NCBI GenBank assembly: GCA_963971425.1
Contig: OZ020519.1
Span: 8,510,028-8,574,027 of the forward strand
DNA: 64,000 bases
Reading direction: 5' to 3'
From: Bryoerythrophyllum caledonicum
Taxonomy: Eukaryota; Streptophyta; Bryopsida; Pottiales; Pottiaceae
A model generated the notes under the pieces. It did no database searches and was not told the DNA's origin. It saw only the letters and a program-made list of their open reading frames with translations. The position numbers and the translations under genes are program-made. Below are positions 1 through 10,700 of the stretch, piece after piece (the first letter of the stretch is position 1; each line of letters starts with the position of its first letter).

Positions 1-1
1 G

Positions 2-445
2 GTGAAAGAAACCTTCCGCCTCCATGCGACGGTAAGCGTCCCTCGCGAGGCCACTCAGGCGTTTACGTTTCGAGGGTACAAGGTGCCGAAGCAGACCCAG
101 CTGATCCTCAACTTCCACGCCATCCACCGCGACCCGGACGTGTACGAGGATCCGGACGCGTTCAACCCGGATCGGTTCGTGGACAGGCCCGAGGTGAACC
201 ACCTCTCTGGATTCGACTCCTACGAGCTCATTCCGTTCTCATTGGGACGCCGCATGTGCCCGGCGGCGAACCTAGGCAACACGATGGTGACTTCCATCCT
301 GGCGCACCTTGTGCACAGCTTCGAGTGGAGGATGCCGGACGGAGAATCAGCCCCGGACTTGACTGAGAAACACGGCTTAGGTACCGGCATGCAGTCGCCG
401 CTACGCTTGCTTGCCGCACCTCGAGCTTCTGCGTTTCTGTATTAA
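2..445 (+). CDS. Cytochrome P450, C-terminal part (CYP71-clan type), 5' part outside window
   Basis: The frame enters the window already open and runs 147 codons to a TAA. Visible P450 landmarks in order: the K-helix ExxR motif (KETFR) at the very start, the PERF-type motif FNPDRF, and the heme-binding loop PFSLGRRMCPAA, whose cysteine is the axial heme ligand. Such enzymes are ER-anchored, NADPH-dependent monooxygenases of plant secondary or hormone metabolism. The overall pattern (PREAT, GYKVPK, AIHRDP, LIPFSLGRRMCP) fits the plant CYP71 clan. The heme loop has Ala where the FxxGxRxCxG consensus has Gly, a tolerated variant in some plant P450s. The substrate cannot be told. The methionine often drawn at the start is a GTG inside the gene, not a true start. 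The rest of the gene lies left of the window. Confidence 0.9.
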   Translation: MKETFRLHATVSVPREATQAFTFRGYKVPKQTQLILNFHAIHRDPDVYEDPDAFNPDRFVDRPEVNHLSGFDSYELIPFSLGRRMCPAANLGNTMVTSILAHLVHSFEWRMPDGESAPDLTEKHGLGTGMQSPLRLLAAPRASAFLY

Positions 446-2397
446 TATCTACGTTCAGGAACACAGCTGGAATACTAATATTTAAATAATATTTCTAGCC
501 AATTTAAAATGCTAATCTAGAAGTAGATACCACTTCTAGATTAGCATGGATATTGTTAGACAATGTTGGAATCCAATTATGAAATTTGCATTATAACATA
601 AGTGATCACGTCTTAATTGCGTCTGTTGTAAATCACTAATATTGTCTCCAGTAAGGCCATCATTCAGAACCAAAAACAGCTGATGTTTACTACCGACTTA
701 GAAACCTACACAAAATCCTGTGATTATGATGAACTCTGGCAGCAGTTTCATGTATGAGTTCTTCCCACACGTACTCTGAACCTTAGTGTTCCTTCGGGTC
801 TTGTGGTAGTGGTTGATTGGTGATGGAAGCTAACTTGATTCTTCATAGAGGCCTAATATATTTTATTTTTATTCCCCTCAACTAGGATTGTTTTAGGAAC
901 GCTAAATTATACAGAAGGTACATTGTGACACTAAAAAATTTGAATTTTGAATTTTGAGATATTTTTAAGGGAAAATGATTAAACAAAAAATTTACCTACT
1001 CGGAGAATCTTGATAGCTTCCTCTACCAACCATCAAAAGTGTTTAAAAAATCAGTTTCAATTTTTATTAAATTCCCCATTTATAGGGATTTCAGTGAATA
1101 AAAGAAAATATTGATAACAGATGGTAAATTGTTCTTGGACCCTAGGATCCATTAGTAATGTCAATCATTCCACCAAATTCAATAATGTAATTCTCCTCAT
1201 TTATGTACCATTAAAATAGATTTCTTCCGTATATGGGACACTGTGACATCAGAAATGGAGTACGGTAGTGTACTTATACCCATCAAGCACATGCATGTCA
1301 AATTCTGATCAGGTCCGAACTTAGTCTCTTATCATACAACAATTGAATATAAGAGAGTTCGTCCTGACGGGTCAGAACTTTCTGTAGTTGTAAGAACTTC
1401 GACTGATTCCGTTAGACAGATGTTTCCAAAAACCATCTGATGCTCTTCACAACATTTCGACTGAAGAAATCAGATTATGCGTTGCAATTTGAGTGAGTAG
1501 TGCACATACTGTTCTCTGACAGAATAAAGCAAATTATCTGTAGGAAAGTTGGATTTTCAACACCATATGATACCGTTAACCGAATGCTGAAACCACTCAC
1601 AAAGAACATTGATCACAATATTGCCATTGCATTCATTGACAGAAAGCAGTCCACATGAAGAGTTCAACTGTGCCAATACAGAACGTAGAGTAAATGAGAC
1701 ACCACTACATAGCCCATCAAAGACATGACTCGATACAGTAATGGACATTACATTCATAAAAATGGCAAAAAAATCAATAACAGACTTGAGGAGGTGAGTT
1801 ATCTTCTAGAGGAGCTGACTGTTTTACTTCCACTAGGGAATGCTTATCTTTTTCACAAAACCACTATCAATTTTGCCCTTACAATTTAACTGTTGTAGCC
1901 TGTAGGACCGAGACTATGTTTCACCAATACCTCCCCAAAACTGCCTCCCTATGATGAGATGTCGCAAGACTAATTGAGAAAAATCTTTGCTATTTTCAAC
2001 CATAGAACCTTCAAGTTTACTACTACAAAGAGACACTCAAAACATTTTGTAAACTTTGACAGCACAGATCGTACAATACATGCATTTGAAGAGTATAATA
2101 CCTTTTTCTTCTTCCCTGCGTGGACAGGGTCAACGTACTTCGACCTAAGATAATTGCATATTTTCTTACTACACATTGCATAGTTTTTATGGATCTATGT
2201 TCTGCCTTCTGTTAGGTCATTACGCACCAAAAATTACAAGCAATCGAGGTGCTCAGGATAAGAGAAATGGACTTACAATGACTAGTAGGGGTATAGACAA
2301 TAACCATTTACATAGGAAAGAAATTCTATTTTTTACATAGAGAAATAATTGTAGAATCTAAAATCAAAGAGGATAGAATTATCATACCTTATTCTAT
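446..2397. other. AT-rich intergenic DNA downstream of the P450 gene
   Basis: Short frames only, none with recognisable domains. It presumably holds the P450 3' UTR at its left edge. No repeat family was recognised apart from the small hairpin listed separately. Confidence 0.6.
509..547. repeat. Perfect 16-bp inverted repeat with 7-nt loop
   Basis: The arms ATGCTAATCTAGAAGT (509-524) and its exact reverse complement (532-547) enclose a 7-nt loop. It starts 64 bp after the P450 stop codon, so it could fold in the 3' UTR, or be a remnant of a small inverted-repeat transposon. Confidence 0.75.
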
Positions 2398-2838
2398 TTA
2401 GAGAATTCTTTTTGGAAAAAAGGTAAGATATTCAATTCTATGCGTTTTTAAGTAAAAACAATGAGGCGCAGGCTTGATGTATTTGAAGACCGATTTAAAG
2501 AGCTTTTGCCGGGCCTCCACTTCCTCAAAAGTGGGGCAAAGATCACCACCAGCAGCATAATGTGCCCCATGAAACACCTGCACAATACAGGCATAGTCCA
2601 CCTCATAGTCCAACATTCGAATCATAATCCGAGCTGTAGAATCAGCTTTCAGAAAGGCTATAAATAATGATTTTTGAAACGAGGAAACCGGTAATTGATT
2701 CATCAAGAGGCGAGAGCTGATTCTTATAATGAGGTCAAAACGAAAAGTTGAGCGAGCGAGATGAGAGAAGAGTAGTTCCGCAAAACCTGGTGAGGAGGGG
2801 TTGTTTGGTGTTAGGCGCAAATGCAATGCACACAACAA
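2398..2838 (-). other. Unrecognised 146-codon open frame
   Basis: A frame on the minus strand whose central part (about residues 45-115) looks protein-like, with mixed hydrophobic and charged residues and no low-complexity bias. The left part is less convincing. I recognise no domain, and there is no supporting neighbour or clear splice context. It may be an exon remnant or chance. The remaining bases to 3299 hold nothing I can name. Confidence 0.2.
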
Positions 2839-3299
2839 TGAGGGTTGCTGGGCTCATTGTGATTGCCGGTGTGTACTTGTTTTTGCCGCTGAATGGTATG
2901 TTTATGGTGAATAGAATGTGGGGAGGGATTGTAAATCTTAGATCCATTGATACAAAGTTGTGTGAAGGTGCAACAAACTAGTACTAGTTTGGGAGAGCGG
3001 ATCTGAAGCGGGGCTCTGTGTTGGCTCAGATCTAGATCTAGATGTTGCATCTTCAATCAATTAGATCTAGATCCGGTTACCACTGCAAATTTGTGTTACC
3101 ACACACCAAACTCCTCCTCATCTAGGACTTTACCACCTCCATGAAGACAGACTATTGTTTATAAGAATTTCGAATCAACTGCCAAGACACAAGACATTAC
3201 AACGGCCAACATGCTACAACACCAGCTAAGTTATCCTGTGGTACTTTACACCTTACATGTTTTCAAAATAGTGTATGTAACATAGACTCGCATGCATGA

Positions 3300-5060
3300 G
3301 TGAATGAGGTAGGAATAGGATTATCACTTAATCTCCCCTACACAAAGGGAAATCGTAGTTGCTTGCCCTGGACAAAAGGTCTACACAAGAAAGAAGAAGA
3401 CGTTACTCTACAAAAGATACAGTCACCAAGGACAGAAGACACAAGTAGAGAAAGGGACGAGAGAGCACTGCAACAGCTACATGTGCGCAAAGGAGCTGCA
3501 CATCGCGCCCACCGAGACAACAGTTTCACATCAGCTATATTCTACGACTACCATGGACGCAGCAGTCGAGCCTGCTGCCGAGACAAAAGATCCTCACATG
3601 AAGAACCACACCCTGCAAATCCAGCTAATTGCTTATACAAGGCAGCAGACCCACAATGTCGGAGATGCACAGTGCCCATTCCGCAGCAGGAACAGCCGGA
3701 GCATTTCACTGTAGGAGTTATACAATCACACGAACAACCGGAACAGCAGCTCAGAAGAACAAGATCAACAACTCGTTACAAGATCTGTGCCCATAAAAAC
3801 AACAGCTCTCCATCAGCGCTACGCCACACCGGAATCAAGACAACTCTAAACCAGGGATACAAAGCGAAGCCCTACACCGAAACAACACCTGCACCCGCAT
3901 CAACTACACAGCACCAAAAGCACAACACCATTTCAACTAAGGTAAGCATCCTAACCTCTCCTCCAAAACTAATACCATCTCAATTTTCTTTCAACATAAT
4001 CAAATATGACTTCAAGACCAATCCGTTCACCACCAAATACTCAACACATGACCAAGAAAACAATGCCACCTCAACAAAGCAACATCAAGAGGAGGGAGCA
4101 TGGACACTCACACTACACACACCAGAAGACCTCGAGGCTCAAGCTCCAGACAACCATCACCACCTGCAGACCCGTGCACAGCTACATCTGCAAGCAGTCA
4201 AGACCTCTATACATCAAGCAAAATCAAGGTATGCACACATTCAAGTAAGTATCCACACTAACCCATCTCCTTCCTCCTCTCCGTTCTGCAAGTTACTACT
4301 AAACAATGACAGGGACTACAAGAAAAATACAAGACCACACTGCCAGCTGCCGGTACCATGCAATCCTAGCCGCCGCAACAACACAGAAAACGCCCAATTG
4401 TGGCAAAATCAAGATCTAAACGACCATTGCAGCCAACATCACCGAAGATCTACAACCAAGCGACACTCTGAAGAGGACAACCCTAAACGCCCACAAATCC
4501 AAAAACGAAGACGTTCATTACACACAATGACATCCATCAAAATTCAACATCTCACAAGGTATATAGCACACCCCTTCCTGACTCCCAAATCCTCTCACTT
4601 CTCACTTCTACGCAAGCACCCACTTCCCACTCTATGGAAACGTGCTATTGGCACAAATAGAGAGGATGGTACTTACCAGAGAGAAACCCTGCGGAAGAGT
4701 GCACTGTCGCTCACACAACGAGAGGTTTGAAAGAAGGGCGGTAGGCCACATTTACAGCGAGGAATTCTGAGGAAGGGCATATTGCCACACTCATCCCGAG
4801 GAGGCCAGCAAGAGTGCAAGCACCCACGAACACAGCAAGGATCCCCGACAAGGAAGGTGCTCCCGCCCATACAATCGGGGCTCCAGGAAGCAACACACTT
4901 ACAACGTGTCCCGAAGAGACCAACATGAGAACAAGCACCGCACAGCCGGAGCTCCAAGAGGGCAACATACCATCAACGTATCCCGAGGAGGCCAGCAAGA
5001 GAGCAAGCACCACACAGCCAGGGCTCCAAGAGGACAACATACTGTCGACTTCACCACCAA
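3300..5060 (+). other. A/C-rich, T/G-poor region with a composition-driven long open frame
   Basis: The plus strand is so poor in T and G that stop codons are rare. A 476-codon frame (3300-4730) stays open, but its translation is H/T/Q/N/K-rich with no domain, so I do not call it a gene. Donor-like AAGGTAAG/AAGGTATG motifs followed by pyrimidine-rich DNA recur at about 3940, 4230 and 4558, roughly 300 bp apart, suggesting a degenerate tandem unit. It may be the 5' untranslated part of the LINE that follows, whose plus strand has the same skew, or a separate repeat. Confidence 0.45.
4796..5045 (+). repeat. Short tandem repeat, ~72-nt unit
   Basis: The phrase CCGAGGAGGCCAGCAAGAG or close variants recurs at 4796, 4911 and 4983. 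The last two units, 72 nt apart, are nearly identical over their length (24 codons in the open frame). A minor local duplication within the A/C-rich region. Confidence 0.6.
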
Positions 5061-5728
5061 CGTGTAAACCCCACCACAGAGAAGTACATCTAACCCCTCT
5101 CTCTCAAAGTTTTCTCATGTGGATCTTGTTAAAATATGCACTAGAAGGCTGTTGCTTGCTCACGGACTCACTTGTACACTTCACACAAGTTGTATGGTAT
5201 CTGCATAATAGATCTGAATCAGGTAGATCAGGGAATACCCAAGTGGGCACCGTACATCCATGTCACAGCCTTTTCTCAATCCCTTCACAAATTGTCATTT
5301 CTTGCTATCTCCAGGTTTATTATGCAAACCTATGGATGTGTATACAAATTTTAATACTAAAACTATTTATTTGGGGAGCTGACCTCTTTTATGGCACCTC
5401 TCTTGCATGTGTATGTGTAGAAATCTCTAAGTATCACAACACCAATTCCTCATACTTAAAGTTGTTAGATAAACATGGTTATGTCAATTGCTTGTATGCC
5501 AATTGTTTGTATGTCAATTATATGGGCACTCCCTACTTCTTCTTGATCATTTTAACTTCACCAAGCCTTCAATGTATGTTGAGGGGAGAAGTTAAAATCA
5601 AGGTGATAAGGAGTAACTCCAGAGTAACACTCTATAACTTCTCTAGTAACACTCTTGTTCTTGCTAGGAACAGTATGACTCAACTCCAAGCTGCTCCTAC
5701 CCCGTTCAAGAGATAGTTTGTTGAAGTA
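5061..5728. other. Spacer between A/C-rich region and ORF1-like remnant
   Basis: Base composition returns to ordinary AT-rich. An open frame crosses part of it (to 5716), but the translation has no recognisable domain. Nothing else seen. Confidence 0.5.
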
Positions 5729-6735
5729 GTGGAGCAAAATCCTTGTGCTACAAGTGGTATTCAAAATACCCTAGCTATTGCAAGTGCTACCCAAAAGAAG
5801 GTGAAGGCAACAAGTTTGCCTTACACTGAATATTGGTTAGGCTTCCACATAATGAATACACTTGCAAAGAAAAAAGGTAATTCTAAAATCCCCATTCTCT
5901 CCTTAAAAGGATTGGTCAAAAGTGGATTAAGCACTAAAGAGGCAGCCAAGAGTTTTGAAGCAATGCCTTCCTTTTCATATACTCCCCAAGAGGAGTGGCC
6001 CTCGAGTAGGGCTGATGGAAAAGCGGGTAATCACTTCAATCTCACCCAACTTCCAAGTGAAGTTGAGGTAGTTGAAGATGGATTTGCGAAAATATCTCTT
6101 ACTATTTTGGCAAATGGATGAAGATGAGATTGCAAAAAAGAATTGTTTAATTCTCATTGCAAAAAACCTCAACAAAACAAAAAGTGAAAAGGAACTAGTG
6201 GAGGGAATAAAGTCCATAATTGGGGATGAGAATGTGGTTGATACATTCTTCAAACTCGAACATGGGCGTCATGTAGGGACTTGTAACATTGAATGTTTAA
6301 ACGTAGCAATGTATAAAATTTTTGTTAAACAAAGTTAAAAACTCCATGGTAAATATGTCATGTTTACCCCCCACCCTAAAAGCTTAGACGGGAGCAACAA
6401 ACCAAGTGCGGATGAATTATCAGGGCTGGGATTCACGGATGTAAACTCCGCCGTTGCAAACACTGTGATTGCTATGGAGAATGGCCCAAACAAAGAACAT
6501 GGTGTCACCCTACAACAACTTCAAAGGGAAATGAAGACTACGAAAGGAGAAATTGTAGAAGAGGCAAAACAATACGCGGACATGGTACAAACAAACACGA
6601 TCAAATCTCTTAGGGTTGAAATGTCGACCCTCCAATCAGAGCTCATTGCAACCATCATGGCAAGTGAGACACAAGCATCAGAACGAGAGCAACGTGCTAT
6701 TGACAGCAAGATGGACACGTCAAACAACGCTACAA
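5729..6735 (+). pseudogene. LINE ORF1-like remnant with RRM-like segment and coiled coil, broken
   Basis: Three blocks read in sequence. Block one, 5729-6121, ends in a frameshift near 6110. Block two, 6072-6338, contains CLILIAKNLNKT, a long spacer and VGTCNIECLNVAMYKIFV, the spacing expected of the RNP2 and RNP1 strands of an RNA-recognition motif. An in-frame TAA at about 6336 separates it from block three in the same frame (KYVMFTPHPKSLDGS onward). That continues into a heptad-like, charged helix (LQQLQREMKTTKGEIVEEAK, about 6510-6720). RRM plus coiled coil is the usual make-up of LINE ORF1 nucleic-acid chaperones, and a LINE ORF2 lies downstream. Composition changes sharply at about 6735, so this could be the ORF1 of the same element or a different truncated insertion. 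The break points show it is not functional. Confidence 0.5.
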
Positions 6736-6745
6736 CCAAAAATAA

Positions 6746-6860
6746 TATAGTATATTTATATACTATAATACATATTAAAAACCAAAAAACATATAAAATT
6801 ATAAATAAAAGAAAAGAAAAAAATATCATCGTATATTTATATACTATAATATATAACAAC
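6746..6860. repeat. Duplicated AT-rich hairpin motif
   Basis: A 9-bp perfect stem (TATAGTATA, loop TTTA) spans 6746-6767. A near copy follows at about 6831-6852, 85 bp downstream. It sits at the boundary where the strongly A/C-rich LINE body begins. Confidence 0.6.
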
Positions 6861-6893
6861 AACAAAAACAAAAAAAACAAAAAAAACAAAAAA

Positions 6894-6925
<32 letters not shown>

Positions 6926-7252
6926 TAAACAATTCAAAAATACAAACATAACAATACGTAAACACACACCCAAACAAACAACTACACATTACGCATATAA
7001 TAAAAATAAAACAAATACAATAATCACAAAAAAAAATACAATCTCACACACCAATAAAAAATAAAAAAACACTCAATACACACTACACATTAATCAGGTC
7101 CACACTCATCATAAACACAACTATAAATATAACAACACATCCAAACAAAAACACACACACCTTTAAACAAATACAACCCCAATCACACAAAAAAACCGCA
7201 AAAAATTATACGACAAGCAAATACTCTAAAACACAACACCAAACCTAAACAC

Positions 7253-7303
7253 CTAAAACTTCTACTACTACTAAGTGGAGACATAGAAACCAACCCGGGA
7301 CCA
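7253..7303 (+). other. 2A ribosome-skipping peptide (LKLLLLLSGDIETNPGP)
   Basis: The 17 codons directly before the ATG at 7304, in frame with it, read LKLLLLLSGDIETNPGP and are followed by M-P. This matches the 2A consensus (D-[V/I]-E-x-N-P-G-P), preceded by the hydrophobic run that is also typical. 2A peptides make the ribosome skip the last Gly-Pro bond, so one frame yields two proteins. They are known from viruses and from the ORF2 start of several APE-type LINEs (trypanosome, sea urchin and other animal families). The frame stays open upstream to at least about 7170, so the 2A would separate a short leader, or an ancestral ORF1, from the ORF2 enzyme. Confidence 0.9.
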
Positions 7304-7846
7304 ATGCCTAATATACTAAAAAGACACCCCGCATCACATAAGAAAAATGCCAAAACATACTTTATATCAAATACCATAAAACTGCAACCAAAATACAAAC
7401 ACATTGCTCAAACATTTGCACCTCTTCTAAAAACCATACATACACTACATCATCTACACAACACTACACACCCAAATATTGCCCAATACATACAACAACA
7501 AAATACACACCAACCCACACACATCTTATATGCCCTAGTAATTACCACCCACCCAAACATAGACAAATGCAACCATCTTTTAAACCTACAAAATCCGAAT
7601 ATAATCACATGGACTAACACGCTATTACAAGCTTTATCAAACTTACAGAATCCACCCGAAAGACATATTCATACCCGGCACCCATATACAAAATTTCTTG
7701 AAGAAAATCAAAATATTATAAATCATGGAAACTCAATACATAAAGAATTATATAACTTTTTACATCGCCAAATCATACCGCCCTCAAGTGACACAATAAA
7801 ACAAAAATTTCCTTACCTTCCTAACAATCTATTAACAAAACACTAA
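7304..7846 (+). pseudogene. LINE ORF2 N-terminal region (function unknown)
   Basis: 180 codons from the residue after the 2A peptide to a TAA. Rich in H, N, T and Q because of the A/C bias of the strand. No domain recognised; some Dualen elements carry a protease-like domain in this region, but I cannot see catalytic motifs here. The APE domain resumes about 130 bp downstream in another frame, so at least one frameshift separates them. Confidence 0.55.
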
Positions 7847-7979
7847 AATGTTTTGACCCCCTAATAGAATACACCCACCCACCCCCTCCCTCCTTTCTCC
7901 TCCCCCCTCAAAACCAAAACAATACCACAAATAACGAAAATACAAATAACAAAAATACAAATATCATTACATAGAATGC

Positions 7980-8800
7980 ATCATCTCTAAACATTGCTCT
8001 CCTCAGCCTACAAGCTTTGACCACATATACAGAAACACCAGCAGCCCTAGTAGCCATTCAAGAGACAAAAATATCAGCCACAAAATCTACTAAATACCTA
8101 CAAAACATATTTCACGATTATAAACTTATTTTCAATAACACACATGCACTAACAAGATGCATTCAACAACAAAGACCATACACACCAGGCCGCGGTGGCC
8201 TCCTCACACTAATACACAAAAAATATGCCTTCCCGGGCAACATCAAAAAAATTCTTACTCCAATGCACATATCCCCCTACCTTCAAATAATTAGAATTAA
8301 CAATCAACCACTACAACCATGGATAGTCTTCCACATATATATGCCATTCCACCCCGAAGATACCAGGTTTGTTATAGACATACAAAACACCATTACATCT
8401 CAAATGAATCTAAACCCTAATCACACCTACATGATGTGTGTGGAAACTTCAAGAGAGACATAGCATTAATTGGTCGACAAAACGGGAATCATAACACCCC
8501 CCCTCAAAACATAGACTATCAATGGCGCCACTTTACAGATAATCTAAACTTCACCTACATAAATATTGATATACAATATTCCAAACAAGGTGGATACAAT
8601 TATAGCGATTGGAGTCTAATAGACGGCTTCTACCTAAATACAAACAATAATACACAATACACCTCCACAACAAACAAAGACATTATTCTCAACTCGGATC
8701 ACTCGCCTATACAACTTCACGTCTCAAATAACACATTAATAAGTCGTATCCCAATAATCACAAATAACACCACTAAACACATACTTAACCCCATCCCAAA
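7980..8800 (+). pseudogene. LINE APE-type endonuclease domain, frameshifted
   Basis: APE landmarks in order: ALVAIQETKI (catalytic Gln-Glu of the QET block), GRGGLLTLIHKKY, FHIYMP, then after a frameshift near 8440 CGNFKRDIALIGRQNG (the GDFN-type block, here GNFK), SLIDGFYL and NSDHSPIQL (the SDH block with the catalytic His). This endonuclease nicks target DNA to prime reverse transcription. The two pieces lie at 8017-8463 and 8436-9173 in different frames; a 2-nt change explains the break. The Asp of GDFN is Asn here. C-terminal to it (8800-9173) the frame continues as the linker to the reverse transcriptase. Confidence 0.8.
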
Positions 8801-9375
8801 AGATAACTTAGAAAAATTCAACACAAAGTTCTTTGAAGAAAATTCCATGCAAATTGATTCCCTCATAAATATCCTTAAAAACAATAATCTACTCTCCCCA
8901 ATTCAATGGCACGAAATGTGCCACACCCTAGACACACTTATCAATAATATCTTCAATACATTGGAACCAACCTGCAAAGCTCAACCAATACCACAAATGA
9001 CAAACCGAATATCACAACAAGGTGGTTATTTACCCCGCAAACTTTCAAAAATATGGAAACAACACCTAGCTACATACCATATAATACGAAAAACTATTAG
9101 AATTACAAAAAATAACCCACAATGGCGTAACCACCCCATATGCAACGAATTACTAACTTTGCACCACACTTAAATTCCCGCCCCACCTCCCTCGGACCTA
9201 CCCCATGATACATGGATAAAAGACATTGCACTAATTGCAAAAAATGCCAAGACACAAGCCTGAAAAGTAAATACGAAATACTCCAAAGATAAAATTAAAA
9301 AATCCATCTCAAAATATAGATAATTATACGAAATTAGCCCTAAGAAAATAAATAGAAAAGTGTTTTAAAAATCCG

Positions 9376-10700
9376 AATCTCCACCACTAGATTGTATCAT
9401 TGACCTATACAATAACATTTTAACTAGCCCCGAAGACATTGCAAACGAAATATTCAACCAACAAACAAAAAATAATAGACCTACAATACCAACATGTAAT
9501 TACCAACCACAACATGCCACCGAATGCACATGTGCAGTACGCCAATACCCATGGCATGATCTAGACGAATTTATTCTAGACAAACGAGACAAACCGGAAA
9601 CTCCATTACATATATACTTCAACAGAGCCATATACAACACATGCCTCCGCAACATCGGAAACAACAAAGCCCCAGGACCAGACCGCATACCGAACTCAAT
9701 TATCAAAAACATGCCTTCAAGATTCCATGAATTACTCTTTCTATTCTTCCCTCACTGCTATTAACAAAAACAAATACCAGCCTCATGGAAGACCAGTGCA
9801 ACAATTTTACTATACAAAAAAGGAGATCCCTCAATACTATCAAATCATAGACCAATTACAGTAGCCAACACAATATATAAACTCTTCACCAGTACACTTA
9901 CCTCAATATTATCATCATATGGTGAAAAATTTAAAATCCTACACGATAGCCAAGAAGGATTTCGAGGAGAGAGAAGCACATCTAGACAAATACAAACCAT
10001 ACTAGCGGCACTAGAAGACGCACGATTCACAAATCAGGACATATACATTCTATATGTTGACTTCAAAAATGCCTTTGGCTCTATAGACCACGCTCGACTA
10101 TTAGCAATAATGACTGATATTGGGTACCCAAAAGATGCAACGACGCTAGTTGGGAATATCTACTCCCAATCATCCACTTACTATACCGGTGAGCACTTTG
10201 GTAAAACTAAGCCTATATCCATTCATAGAGGAACTATACAAGGACACACCCTTAGTCCATACCTATTTATAATCTTTTTAGAACCACTACTCACATGGCC
10301 AGAGAGAGGCAATAACGGATATATTTTTGGCACATCACAAATCACCATAAACTCCGCCGCCTACGTTGATGACCTCGCTACTATAACTAACAAAATAAAA
10401 TCATTACAAACACAAATTGATAAAATTGACAGATACTGCAAATCGACCGGTATGGACGTAGGTGTCCCAAAATGCGCTGCCACTGGATGTCCAAATAAAT
10501 CCAAAATAAACCCAACTACATTTAAAGTCCTAATGCAAGCTTCTAACATCAACTACCGTGGTCAACCAATCCCCATACTACACCAAAATGAATCATATGT
10601 TTACCTTGGCATAAATCTAGTCCCTTCCTTAAATGGAAAATCCAAATTCACACTACAACCACAAAACTCATTAAGCAATGCAAAGAATTAACAACATGCC
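9376..10700 (+). pseudogene. LINE reverse transcriptase domain
   Basis: RT motifs in order: NKAPGPDRIPNSIIK, then SWKTSATILLYKKGDPS with NHRPITVANTIYKLF, QEGFRGERST, YVDFKNAFGSIDH (first catalytic Asp), GTIQGHTLSPYLF, AAYVDDLA (catalytic YxDD box, about 10359-10382), a GMDVGVPKCA block and YLGINL. An in-frame TAA at about 9762 interrupts the fingers; the palm from 10110 to 10691 is open. The order and wording are those of APE-type LINEs. The thumb and linker continue in shifting frames to about 12780 without further clear motifs. Confidence 0.9.

Noticed and set aside
3300..4730. 476-codon open frame as a gene
   Set aside because: The strand lacks T and G, so stops are rare. The translation has no domain and donor-like motifs recur inside it.
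7253..7303. The 2A motif as a sign of an integrated RNA virus
   Set aside because: It is followed by APE, RT and RNase H of a LINE, and no viral capsid, helicase or RNA polymerase motifs were seen.
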